A stretch of 64,000 bases of DNA from Saccharicrinis sp963666825 (lineage in GTDB: Bacteria > Bacteroidota > Bacteroidia > Bacteroidales > Marinilabiliaceae): assembly GCA_963666825.2 (NCBI GenBank), contig OY763044.2, forward strand, positions 4,216,001 to 4,280,000. The letters run 5' to 3'. Below, in pieces: positions 1 through 8,072 of the stretch; position 1 is the first letter of the stretch, and every line of letters begins with the position of its first letter. The notes beneath the pieces were generated by a model. That model saw only the letters and a list, made by a program, of their open reading frames with translations. It ran no database searches and was not told the DNA's origin. A program made the position numbers and the translations under genes.

Positions 1-54
1 ATTCTAATGGTTTCGCCCTAGGTTAATCAGGTAATCATTAACATCTAAAATATC

Positions 55-666
55 ATGACCAGACAAAGTAATGATACAGACTTTCTATCTTCACTAAAAT
101 TTGAACCATTAACCAAAGAAAACTGGAACAAATTTGTTGAGTTATTCGGAGCAAAAGGTGCCTGCGGTAATTGTTGGTGTATGTTTTACAGATTAAGTAA
201 AACAAATTTTGAAGAGGGTAAATTTAACGATGGAAACAAAGATGCAATGAAACAGCTGGTTATGGATAATAAACCAACAGGATTACTTGGTTTTTACGAA
301 GAAATACCCATTGCATGGTGTGCCTTTGCTCCAAGAGAGGATTTTCCAAAGCTTCAAAGATCCAGAGTTCATAAACCCATTGACAACAAAAAAGTATGGT
401 CAGTTCCCTGCACATTCATAGCTAAGGATTTCAGACGACAAGGTGTTTCTGTTGAGCTATTGAAAGGGCTTATTAGATATGCAAAATCTCAAGGAATAAA
501 AATCATTGAAGCCTACCCTACCATTCCTACGCAAGAAAAGCTGCCTGATGCCTTTGCATGGATTGGATTGTTTAAGTCTTTTGAAAGAGCCGGATTTGAA
601 ATTGTGGATCGTACATCAAAAAATCGACCTATGGTTCGTTATTATATTGATAGTTCACTTAAATAA
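55..666 (+). CDS. GNAT family N-acetyltransferase
   Basis: Predicted cytoplasmic acyl-CoA-dependent N-acetyltransferase of unknown substrate. The acetyl-CoA pyrophosphate loop is visible as RRQGVS near residues 127-132, followed by an amphipathic helix, as in GNAT motif A. A cysteine cluster GACGNCWC lies at residues 36-42, with further Cys at 89 and 119; this N-terminal Cys pattern recurs in a GNAT subgroup often annotated only as GNAT family. It has no signal peptide or membrane segment, and 203 residues is normal for the family. The ATG start has no obvious Shine-Dalgarno, which is usual here. It is followed by a same-strand cyclophilin gene that has its own candidate promoter, so the two are probably separate units. 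The family call is firm, the substrate unknown. Confidence 0.85.
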   Translation: MTRQSNDTDFLSSLKFEPLTKENWNKFVELFGAKGACGNCWCMFYRLSKTNFEEGKFNDGNKDAMKQLVMDNKPTGLLGFYEEIPIAWCAFAPREDFPKLQRSRVHKPIDNKKVWSVPCTFIAKDFRRQGVSVELLKGLIRYAKSQGIKIIEAYPTIPTQEKLPDAFAWIGLFKSFERAGFEIVDRTSKNRPMVRYYIDSSLK

Positions 667-676
667 ACAATCTTTG
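647..676 (+). promoter_or_regulatory. Candidate Bacteroidota promoter for the cyclophilin gene
   Basis: TTG at 647-649, a 19-base spacer, then AATCTTTG at 669-676. This fits the Bacteroidota primary-sigma pattern TTG-N19/20-TAnnTTTG with one mismatch. The start codon is about 58 bases downstream. The -33 part lies inside the end of the acetyltransferase gene. Confidence 0.45.
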
Positions 677-734
677 GGATTCTACTGCATGACCATTAAT
701 AATGATATACTAGAAAATTAATTAATAAAAGATT

Positions 735-1316
735 ATGAAAAATACATTCATTGCAATTATTTGTCTATTTCTATATTCATGTTCCCATCAAAAAGAACAA
801 ACTGTTAAAATTGAGATGAAAACAGAGTATGGCTCCATAATATCAGAACTCTATCCTGATAAAGCGCCAATTACCTGTGAAAACTTTATTAAGTATATCA
901 AAGAAAGTAAGTTTGATAGTATAAAATTTTATCGGGTGGTAAGAATGGATAATCAACCTAACAACAAAGTAAAAATTGAAGTTATTCAGGGTGGATTGGG
1001 GGATTATATGCTAGATTCTAAATATCCTTCGATAAAACATGAAACCACAAAAGAGACTGGGATATTGCATAAAGATGGCGTTATTTCGATGGCTCGATTA
1101 GAACCTGGATCTGCTGACACAGAATTCTTCATATGTATTGGCGATCAGCCTGAGTTAGATTTCGGAGGTCATAGAAATCCTGATGGTCAAGGTTTTGCCG
1201 CATTTGGAAAAGTAGTTAAGGGAATGGATGTTGTAAAAAAAATCCAGGGCCTTGAAGATCAGGCTCAAGGACTTTTACACAAAGTAAATATTACTTCAAT
1301 TAAAATTTTAGAATAA
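735..1316 (+). CDS. Cyclophilin-type peptidylprolyl isomerase, lipoprotein
   Basis: Predicted peptidyl-prolyl cis-trans isomerase that assists folding of envelope proteins. A short signal peptide ends in a lipobox, LYSC at residues 13-16, so the mature protein should be lipid-anchored. The cyclophilin fold follows: MKTEYGSI and YPDKAPITCENF at the N-terminal strands, a FYRVV strand, GVISMAR, and the core block SADTEFFICIGDQPELDF, ending in a FGKVVKGMDVV segment. These are standard cyclophilin positions, although the usual FxxxF/FMxQ residues are replaced, which suggests altered activity. At 193 residues it is typical of bacterial lipoprotein cyclophilins. The adjacent genes are not functionally linked. 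Confidence 0.9.
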   Translation: MKNTFIAIICLFLYSCSHQKEQTVKIEMKTEYGSIISELYPDKAPITCENFIKYIKESKFDSIKFYRVVRMDNQPNNKVKIEVIQGGLGDYMLDSKYPSIKHETTKETGILHKDGVISMARLEPGSADTEFFICIGDQPELDFGGHRNPDGQGFAAFGKVVKGMDVVKKIQGLEDQAQGLLHKVNITSIKILE

Positions 1317-1441
1317 TTTAATAACTAGCAAAGCATGACATAAAAGTTGAATGGACCCAGCAATAGAATTGAGTGACATAGTTCATTTAAACTTTTTTTA
1401 GGAGTCAACAGTTTAATTAGAAATTGTTCATAAACTACTCT

Positions 1442-2062
1442 ATGAAAGTTAACACAAACACATGGAATAAAATACGCTATACTTTTTATACACCTGTGTA
1501 TGATTTGATAGCAAGGTATTTTAAACATTCTAGGAAGAGGTCTATTCAGTCTTTAAATATAAAACCCGGTAACAAAGTATTGATTGTAGGAGCAGGTACA
1601 GGATTAGATTTAGAATTTTTACCTCACGACTGTGAAATAACAGCCACCGACATAACTCCTTCTATGATTGCCAGCATTAAAAAGCGTAATAAAAGGTTGA
1701 AGAAAAATGTGAATGCAATAGTTATGGACGGGCAATCATTAAGATTTCAGGATAACTCATTTGATTTCGTTATTTTGCATTTGATTCTTGCAGTAATCCC
1801 AGATCCTTACAGTTGTATTAAGGAATCTGAAAGAGTATTAAAAAATGGGGGACATATAGCCGTTTTTGATAAGTTTATTCCCAGGAATAAGAAGGTATCA
1901 CCTATACGGCGTTTTATTAATCTATTTGCCAATATTCTGGCTACCAATATTACAAGAGATTTAGATATGATCGTTAATAAAACCGGATTAAAAATACTAT
2001 CAGATATTGAAGCTGATTTTAATGGCAACTTTAGGTTAGCTAAACTTTTAACTTTAGGTTAG
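1442..2062 (+). CDS. Class I SAM-dependent methyltransferase (phospholipid N-methyltransferase-like)
   Basis: Predicted Rossmann-fold methyltransferase using S-adenosylmethionine. Motif I is VLIVGAGTGLDLEFL at residues 46-60, the acidic ribose-binding residue follows in ATD near 70, and motif IV-like LILAVIPDP and VLKNGGHIAVFDK come later. The N-terminal RYTFYTPVYDLIARYF resembles bacterial PmtA-type phosphatidylethanolamine methyltransferases, so a lipid substrate is possible but not shown. An upstream in-frame TTG at 1424 is possible; the ATG at 1442 is preferred and gives 206 residues. A 23-base tandem duplication at 2027-2072 covers the last codons and the stop, so the C-terminal residues TLG are produced by the second copy read in a different frame. 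Confidence 0.8.
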   Translation: MKVNTNTWNKIRYTFYTPVYDLIARYFKHSRKRSIQSLNIKPGNKVLIVGAGTGLDLEFLPHDCEITATDITPSMIASIKKRNKRLKKNVNAIVMDGQSLRFQDNSFDFVILHLILAVIPDPYSCIKESERVLKNGGHIAVFDKFIPRNKKVSPIRRFINLFANILATNITRDLDMIVNKTGLKILSDIEADFNGNFRLAKLLTLG

Positions 2063-2072
2063 CTAAACTTTT
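2027..2072. repeat. Perfect 23-bp tandem duplication over the methyltransferase stop codon
   Basis: Two exact copies of a 23-base unit (beginning AACTTTAGGTTAGC) at 2027-2049 and 2050-2072. The TAG stop at 2060-2062 lies in the second copy. Because 23 is not a multiple of three, the second copy is read in a shifted frame. Confidence 0.95.
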
Positions 2073-2165
2073 AAAACAATAGTAATCAATCATCAGTATA
2101 TGGCACAAAGACATTATAATAATTATTATTAACCACTGTGCCTTAACCAAATTAATCTTAAAAAT

Positions 2166-2513
2166 ATGAGAACTTATTTTACAGTCATTTTATTTTTTGC
2201 TTTAACGCAGATTTCATTCGGCCAAGAAGTAAAATCCACAGACAAAGCTTCGGTCACACTAGATCTACAAATAGAAAAAGTAACTTCTGATCCATATTAT
2301 TTGCTACTTATTGAAAACGCTGAGAATATAAATATCAATAAGTCTGACCTTAAGAAACTAAATGAAAAATGGGTTTCTAATATTGATATTTGGACAACAG
2401 ATGAAAAGAAAAAGGAATATGGATATAATGGGAAAAGTGCTTTGGTTTTAATAACCTTAAAGAAAAAACGGATTGACGATTACCTGGAAATAATAGGTAA
2501 AATAAAAAGGTAG
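2166..2513 (+). CDS. Small secreted protein of unknown function
   Basis: A signal peptide is clear: Lys/Arg-poor start MRTYF, a hydrophobic stretch, and a likely cleavage after ISFGQ around residue 20. The mature part of about 95 residues is rich in Lys and Asp and contains alternating beta-like segments (YYLLLIENA, ALVLITLKKK). No catalytic motif or known domain was recognised. The gene stands alone, with about 100 bases on either side before the next same-strand genes. It could be a small periplasmic binding or folding protein, but nothing in the sequence decides this. Confidence 0.65.
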   Translation: MRTYFTVILFFALTQISFGQEVKSTDKASVTLDLQIEKVTSDPYYLLLIENAENININKSDLKKLNEKWVSNIDIWTTDEKKKEYGYNGKSALVLITLKKKRIDDYLEIIGKIKR

Positions 2514-2607
2514 TTCTAACAATATCTCAAAGCAACATCTAAATTCTTGTTGATAACAAACAAACTACTCAAAAACACTTTCATCTTTAATTTAAACTAA
2601 AGCAAAC

Positions 2608-3084
2608 ATGGAAAACAAAGAAAAAAAAGCAGAAATAATATCAGAGAATAAAGAGTATACTGCTGTAAATATTGGCAGTATTGCAGACATAAAAAATCAT
2701 TCATTAATTCATCCGATTTCAGGACGAGAAGTGAAAGGTAAAGTATTTTTAAAAGAACTTACAAAGGCTTCTGGTTCAGAAATATCTTTTACAAGTATAC
2801 CACCAAAATCTGAGTTGGGATATTTTCATATTCACAATAAAGATGAAGAAACATACATCATTATTAAAGGGAAAGGATATTATCAGGTTAACACAGATTG
2901 TTTTCCGATTGAGGAAGGTAGTGTAATAAGAGTAGCACCTGAGGGAGTAAGAAGTTTATGCAATACTTCTGAAGAAGACATGGTTTATATTTGTGTTCAG
3001 TCAAAACAAAACTCACTGGAAGAACATACTACTGAGGATGGAAGCAGGTTAGAATACGAGTCTTTATTGAAAGGCAAATTATAA
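2608..3084 (+). CDS. Cupin domain protein
   Basis: Single-domain cupin of 158 residues, predicted cytoplasmic. The metal-binding cupin motif 1 is seen at residues 70-90: GYFHIHNKDEETY gives His74, His76 and Glu80/81, and a glycine turn KGKGYY follows. Motif 2 is weak (EEGSVIRVAPEGVRSLCN), with no clear second histidine, so metal binding may be incomplete or use other ligands. Such proteins include isomerases, dioxygenases and sensors; the substrate is unknown. It is the last gene of the leftmost plus-strand group and faces the arabinofuranosidase gene across a repeat-like spacer and a terminator. Confidence 0.85.
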   Translation: MENKEKKAEIISENKEYTAVNIGSIADIKNHSLIHPISGREVKGKVFLKELTKASGSEISFTSIPPKSELGYFHIHNKDEETYIIIKGKGYYQVNTDCFPIEEGSVIRVAPEGVRSLCNTSEEDMVYICVQSKQNSLEEHTTEDGSRLEYESLLKGKL

Positions 3085-3115
3085 CTTATATCTAAGCTGT
3101 CCTAAAACATTTTTG

Positions 3116-3320
3116 TTAACTGGTGCTTCGCCCAGACCAGACTTCATTTTTTGTCTTACCACAAAAAACAGAAGCAAAAAAAGGCAAGGCTGCACCCACT
3201 TCTCTCAAAAAACTACGATTATTTGACTGAAATCGCTTAAACTCGCTGCGCTTCAAACAAAAACGATTTTTAATCGTCAAATCATTCTTGTTTTTTGGTT
3301 CACTGGCTGAGGCCAATCAA
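3116..3320. repeat. Possible dispersed intergenic repeat element
   Basis: About 200 bases with composition unlike the neighbouring spacers: richer in C and G, with phrases such as ACTCGCTGCGCTTC and short inverted matches (ATTTGAC near 3218 against GTCAAAT near 3276). The only open frame across it has no recognisable protein signature and no start context. It resembles the non-coding multicopy debris common between convergent genes in this phylum. Only one copy is present in this window, so repetition is an inference. Confidence 0.3.
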
Positions 3321-3395
3321 GAACTAGCTATAGATTAGGAAGCTTTTCAGATACTTAATCATAAGATATCTATATGCTTAAAATTTGATAATAAA

Positions 3396-3426
3396 AAGCC
3401 GGTTTTATCGATGACAAAACCGGCTT
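3396..3426 (-). terminator. Intrinsic terminator of the GH51 gene
   Basis: Perfect 11-bp stem AAGCCGGTTTT / AAAACCGGCTT with a 9-base loop. On the minus strand it is followed by a T-rich run, and it lies 30 bases after the arabinofuranosidase stop codon. It may also stop transcription arriving from the cupin side. Confidence 0.85.
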
Positions 3427-3455
3427 AAACAAAATTCAAATAAATATACTTATCA

Positions 3456-5435
3456 CTATCGTTGCTTAATCCTAATTACAGAAAACGAATAAGGATCAAG
3501 TTCTAATTTCAGTTCTTTACCAGATAATTTAATTTCCTTATCAACAGGAGTAATATTATCAGGCTTTTCAATTGTATTAATAATTTCAAGGTCTGAACTT
3601 CCGATTACAGTCATTTTTCCTTTTGACATGAACTTTTTAGCTGATTTTAAAGCAAAGGTTGCACTTTTAGCATCCTTGTTATTATTTACCACTTTAATAA
3701 TCAACTCATTTGTATTAGCATCCCACACTGAAGAAGCAAATAATCCATCCTGACCTGTTACTGCTTTACCTTCTAAAGTTGTTAACAATAAGTCAGTACC
3801 TCCATTATTTCCATACAATTGCTGCACATAATAGTTTGGTGTAGCAAATGAGTTTAAGTTATCAAACCATATTAAATCCGGACGCCATTGCCATCCATCC
3901 ACATGAGCAAAAAGAGGTGCGTAAGAACACATATAAACTACATCAGCATTACGTTCCAATCCTGTCATGAATGCAGCTTCAGATAAGGCGCATTGCCAGT
4001 TATTTGTGTTATCGGGACTACATACCTCCACACTTTGAGCAGCATACTCACCAGCAAAGATCTTATACGAAGATCTATCATAGTTATCGTAACGTGTTGC
4101 ATTATCAAAAAACCACTGTGGTGCTCTGTAATAATGCTCATCAACTATTGGGGCTTTATATTTAACCTTCAGTTCTCCCTGGGCATATTTAAAAAACGGA
4201 TCATCAGGGAATGGACCTGTTGTTGATACAATATTGATATCAGGACATTTTTCCTGAATGGCTTTTTCAAACACTGCATAACGCTCAAAATACTGAGGTC
4301 CCCATTGTTCATTTCCAACGCCAATATATTTTAAATTAAATGGTTCAGGATGGCCCATTTCAGCTCTTAATTTACCCCATTTGGTATCTGTTGATCCATT
4401 AGCAAACTCAATTAAATCCAAAGCATCCTGAACATAAGGTTCCAGTTCATTTACAGGAACCATTTCAGCCGTATTAAACTGGCATGACATACCGCAATTT
4501 AAAATAGGAAGTGGCTCCGCTCCAATATCCTCTGACAATAGAAAATACTCATAAAAACCCAATCCAAATGATTGATAATAATCAGGTGCAGGACGATGTG
4601 AGAACTGTGTATTCCACCTGTTTACAATCAAGGTTCTGTCTTCAACATTACCCACTGTTTTTTTCCATTGGTAACGGTTTTCCAGATCATAACCTTCTAC
4701 AATACAACCACCAGGAAAACGGAAGAACCCAGGATTAAGATCAGCCAGTTTTTGCACCAGATCAGCACGTAATCCGCCCTTTCTGTGCTTCCATGTATCA
4801 TCAGGGAAAAGAGAAACCATATCAAAATTGACCATTCCTTTACCTTCAAAAACCAATTTCAACTTAGCTTTTGGGTCTGTTTTAGAACAAACAAAGCTAG
4901 TTTCATATTTCTTCCAATCTGTTCCTTCAATATTTACAGTTGTTGAACCAATTACTGCATCCGTTGAATCCAGAAGAGAAACTTTCAACGTAATATTCGA
5001 TTGATCAACCAATGAAGCTAACATTGAAAAATGATAAGTATTATTTTCTTTTACCCCCATTCCTCTGAATCCTTCATTCACCATAAACAAACTCGACTTA
5101 TTATCATTAAGTTCAATTCTGGCATATCTTGGGTTTTGGGCAAATTCAGAGCCCCTGTTTATTACTGAAAAATGAAATGCATCCGGAACAGTTTTCTCAA
5201 TATCCCAACCCATTTGAGGTTTATCAAATTCAAAAGAACGGTTTTTAACCATTTCTGCATACAAACCACCATCGGCAGCAAAATTGATATCCTCGAAAAA
5301 TATTCCCCACATAGTAGGTTGTATTTTTGTAGTAGGTTTATCAACATCAATTTGTATGGATTGACTGTAGATTTTAAAAGTTGTTGCAATGAAAAACAAC
5401 AAAACACCCGCTGTAATTCTTACTTTGTGTTTCAC
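3456..5435 (-). CDS. Alpha-L-arabinofuranosidase, glycoside hydrolase family 51
   Basis: Predicted exported enzyme that removes terminal alpha-L-arabinofuranosyl groups from arabinan, arabinoxylan or arabinogalactan. An N-terminal signal peptide ends near YSQ (residues 1-25). Next come a GH51 start block (TMWGIFFEDINFAADGG), a carbohydrate-binding-like beta region at about 90-215, and the (beta/alpha)8 barrel beginning FRFPGGC. The acid/base Glu is in GVGNEQWG (Glu376) and the probable nucleophile is in FAGEYA (Glu463). A C-terminal beta domain follows from about 560. The length, 659, matches secreted GH51 enzymes of Bacteroidota. No SusC/SusD pair or other carbohydrate gene is adjacent, so this is an isolated enzyme gene, not a full utilisation locus within the window. 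Confidence 0.93.
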   Translation of the reverse strand: MKHKVRITAGVLLFFIATTFKIYSQSIQIDVDKPTTKIQPTMWGIFFEDINFAADGGLYAEMVKNRSFEFDKPQMGWDIEKTVPDAFHFSVINRGSEFAQNPRYARIELNDNKSSLFMVNEGFRGMGVKENNTYHFSMLASLVDQSNITLKVSLLDSTDAVIGSTTVNIEGTDWKKYETSFVCSKTDPKAKLKLVFEGKGMVNFDMVSLFPDDTWKHRKGGLRADLVQKLADLNPGFFRFPGGCIVEGYDLENRYQWKKTVGNVEDRTLIVNRWNTQFSHRPAPDYYQSFGLGFYEYFLLSEDIGAEPLPILNCGMSCQFNTAEMVPVNELEPYVQDALDLIEFANGSTDTKWGKLRAEMGHPEPFNLKYIGVGNEQWGPQYFERYAVFEKAIQEKCPDINIVSTTGPFPDDPFFKYAQGELKVKYKAPIVDEHYYRAPQWFFDNATRYDNYDRSSYKIFAGEYAAQSVEVCSPDNTNNWQCALSEAAFMTGLERNADVVYMCSYAPLFAHVDGWQWRPDLIWFDNLNSFATPNYYVQQLYGNNGGTDLLLTTLEGKAVTGQDGLFASSVWDANTNELIIKVVNNNKDAKSATFALKSAKKFMSKGKMTVIGSSDLEIINTIEKPDNITPVDKEIKLSGKELKLELDPYSFSVIRIKQR

Positions 5436-5895
5436 GCTGATTTAGTTTTATAAAATTTCACCATATATTTTCTCTTCACAAGACTGATTATCCTATTTCA
5501 TTTTTAACGAAATATTTTCAGGCATCATGAAATTACAATAATGAGTTGAAATAAAATAAAGCGGATATAAGTATTACAGAATTGTACGCTTAAAATCAAC
5601 AATAATCCTCTTTTGAGGGGACACAGCACCATCAATAATATAAGGATAATAGGTAATAAGAGAAAAGTAAGACTTGAAGCTAATAACCCAAAAGTATAGT
5701 GAAAAGAACGAAGAGAAAGATCCAATAAAAAGGCAAATCTATTTTTTAAAGTCCTCGTACTATCTGTTGGTTAAGGAATAAAAAGACTTGATTCAAGGTG
5801 AAAAATCAAGCACTACCAATATATAATCATTTGTCAGACCTAAAGATACATTGATCAATACCTAGTAGTATCCTTTGGTCTAACGAATTATCATA
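5436..5895. other. Intergenic region with an imperfect hairpin
   Basis: A 460-base spacer between two minus-strand genes. It should carry the arabinofuranosidase promoter, but no clear TAnnTTTG box was found. At 5836-5881 a 14-bp inverted repeat with two mismatches (AGACCTAAAGATAC against GTATCCTTTGGTCT) could be the end of the chemoreceptor transcript, although no T-run follows on the minus strand. No gene was recognised. Confidence 0.5.
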
Positions 5896-7008
5896 TTATT
5901 GCTTATAATGAAAGAAAGCAATGTTTTTATTTAATCGCTGTGCCTGTTGTGATAAATCATGTGCACTTTCAGCAAGACTATCACTCGATTGAGAGTTTTT
6001 CTGAGTTACACTATTGAGTTGCTGTATTGCATTATTGATTTGTTCCACTCCTGTTTTTTGCTCAAAACTGGCAGCTGTAATTTCATCTACTAACAATGAT
6101 GTCTTTTCAATTTTAGGAACAGTATTCATTAGCAAACTACCTGTTTCTTCTACCATTTTATGTGAAGACTGAGACATTGAAATCATTTCAGTTGCAGCCA
6201 TTGAACTTCTTTCTGCCAACTTTCTCACTTCTTGCGCCACTACTGTAAAACCTTTTCCCATATTACCAGCTCTTGCAGCCTCAACAGATGCATTTAAAGC
6301 CAAAATATTGGTTTGTGCAGCAATTTCATTTATAATTGATATCTTATCGCTAATTTGTTTGGAAACCTCAAAGGCCTTTTCTCCAATCTCAGAAACAACA
6401 TAAATCTGCTGCTTGGCATCCAAAGAGGCATCTTTGGTTAAATCTGCATTATGACTATTGTTTTCAATATTAGAGGTTATTTCCTCAATGGTAACAGAAA
6501 CCTCCTCCAATGAACTTGCCTGAACACTTGCAGCCTCAGATAATTGCTCTGCAGTAATACTTACCTGATTACTGGCAATAGCCAGAGACTTGGCATCTTC
6601 GGTTATGGAAACAATAATTGATCTTAATTTTGATACCAGGTTGGCAATTGAATTTGTTAAAACTCCTAATTCATGTTTTTTATCTGAAGTTTCAATTTCA
6701 ACATCTAAGTTTCCTTCAGATAAGCTCTTTAATTTAACAATTGCTCCTTCTAAAGGAGTCTTTAACATTTTGTTGATATAAATAAAAACAAATGTTCCAA
6801 TAATAACATTTAACGGAGTAACTATGTAATTAAAAACACCACCTAACTTTAATTCAATAGTTTTTGAAAGAGCCACAAAAATAGTAAACGAAACTGTTAT
6901 AAAACTAAACTGAAACATTACAGACTTCTTAAAAATCAGTCTTAAAATCAAAGCTGCTATGGGTATAGTTACAAGGGTTTTTAATAATTCAACGATAAGA
7001 TTGTTCAT
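5896..7008 (-). CDS. Methyl-accepting chemotaxis protein without a large sensor domain
   Basis: Membrane-bound signalling protein expected to act on a CheA/CheW-type kinase complex. Two or three hydrophobic segments occupy roughly residues 5-75 with only short connections between them, so there is no periplasmic ligand domain of normal size. A HAMP-like linker follows (KTPLEGAIVKLKSLSEGNLDVEI), then a coiled-coil signalling domain with the hairpin tip containing AAQTNILALNASVEAARAG and VVAQEVRKLAERS. A GTG two codons upstream (7014) is in frame; the ATG at 7008 is preferred, giving 370 residues. With no exported sensor region it may sense membrane or internal state. No che genes are in the window. 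Confidence 0.88.
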   Translation of the reverse strand: MNNLIVELLKTLVTIPIAALILRLIFKKSVMFQFSFITVSFTIFVALSKTIELKLGGVFNYIVTPLNVIIGTFVFIYINKMLKTPLEGAIVKLKSLSEGNLDVEIETSDKKHELGVLTNSIANLVSKLRSIIVSITEDAKSLAIASNQVSITAEQLSEAASVQASSLEEVSVTIEEITSNIENNSHNADLTKDASLDAKQQIYVVSEIGEKAFEVSKQISDKISIINEIAAQTNILALNASVEAARAGNMGKGFTVVAQEVRKLAERSSMAATEMISMSQSSHKMVEETGSLLMNTVPKIEKTSLLVDEITAASFEQKTGVEQINNAIQQLNSVTQKNSQSSDSLAESAHDLSQQAQRLNKNIAFFHYKQ

Positions 7009-7262
7009 TTTCACAAATTTAAATATTAGTCATTACACTTTTATTAAAGCACAAGACATGTACATTGTTATTACAATTAATCTAAATCCAACATAAAATT
7101 TCGGATTCAGATTATAAGTAATATCAACATTACAAATACAAGTACTTTTTTACCTTAATTGTGCGCCATTGAGCCAGTAATACGGAGAAAAGAAAATACG
7201 GTTATAAAAATAAAGTAGAAAACTCTAAACAATTGTTAAATCTGAATCACAAAAAATCCAGA

Positions 7263-8012
7263 TTAATCAGCTAATAAATACAACTTTAGAAGATCATATA
7301 AAAAAGATGATAGTATACTCATAAAAATACCTGTAAAAAAAGTAATTATAATAGAAATAAGAGGGTTCTGTTTTACAAAATCCATTAATTTAATATAAAC
7401 TGCCTTTTTTATTTTTCTGATTTCTTTTTCTGCTCTGTCGATAATATATTTTGGCACTTTTTCCTGAACCTTGCCATCCAGCTTACTTTTACAATCAGGA
7501 CAGATATGTGGTTTATCTAATGAATATATTAACTCTGATTTATTACTATTAAAATCAAAAATACATCCCCTTGTATCGTCATGGGTAAAGTTTGTTTTTT
7601 CACTCATTAAAGGAATACGATTTCCATACATGAGATAAACAAATAAATACCGGTAAACATTCCGGATGATATAATTTTCAAAATCTATATTCTCTTTTCG
7701 AAGAATATCAGATACTTCTTTTAAGGTAATTACAATTCTATTATGACTTAACCTTCTTGCATAATAGCCTTCTTGCAATGGAACATTGGTAATGGTTAAT
7801 AAAAAATCAAAATCAGGTTCTACTGGCAATTCTTTTTCTAAAGTCTGATCTGAATATCCTCGTAAATCAATATCTGAATCCATCTGAAAAGTATACTGTT
7901 CAACTTTAGAGTTAATCTCAAAAAGATCAGATTTCCATGAAGTAATTCTTCTATGACTTACGGGAAATGGAACATATCCCAGCTGTGCGATCTTGATTTT
8001 TATTTTTTTCAT
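7263..8012 (-). CDS. Unrecognised C-terminally anchored protein with DTRGC motif and zinc knuckle
   Basis: Protein of 249 residues with no signal peptide. The N-terminal half is globular, beginning with a beta strand and QLGYVPFPVSHRR. The middle has a compact motif HDDTRGCIFDFN, then about 20 residues later HICPDCKSKL, which looks like a half zinc ribbon or knuckle. A basic helical linker (residues about 190-220) leads to one C-terminal transmembrane segment, LISIIITFFTGIFMSILSSF. The layout suggests a cytoplasmic enzyme or sensor domain tethered to the inner membrane. The gene is alone between a chemoreceptor and a secreted repeat protein. I do not recognise the family; the conserved-looking Cys and His residues suggest metal binding. 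No HExxH protease motif is present. Confidence 0.6.
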   Translation of the reverse strand: MKKIKIKIAQLGYVPFPVSHRRITSWKSDLFEINSKVEQYTFQMDSDIDLRGYSDQTLEKELPVEPDFDFLLTITNVPLQEGYYARRLSHNRIVITLKEVSDILRKENIDFENYIIRNVYRYLFVYLMYGNRIPLMSEKTNFTHDDTRGCIFDFNSNKSELIYSLDKPHICPDCKSKLDGKVQEKVPKYIIDRAEKEIRKIKKAVYIKLMDFVKQNPLISIIITFFTGIFMSILSSFLYDLLKLYLLAD

Positions 8013-8072
8013 TATCTGCTAAAACAGGTAAAACTTTACAACATGATTGAAGTATGTAAATATACAATATTG

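Noticed and set aside
3116..3316. 66-codon minus-strand frame
   Set aside because: Lies in repeat-like non-coding sequence without start context or protein signature; treated as an intergenic element.
3971..5453. Plus-strand open frames opposite the arabinofuranosidase gene
   Set aside because: Antisense shadows of a complete GH51 enzyme; no start context, domains or signal.
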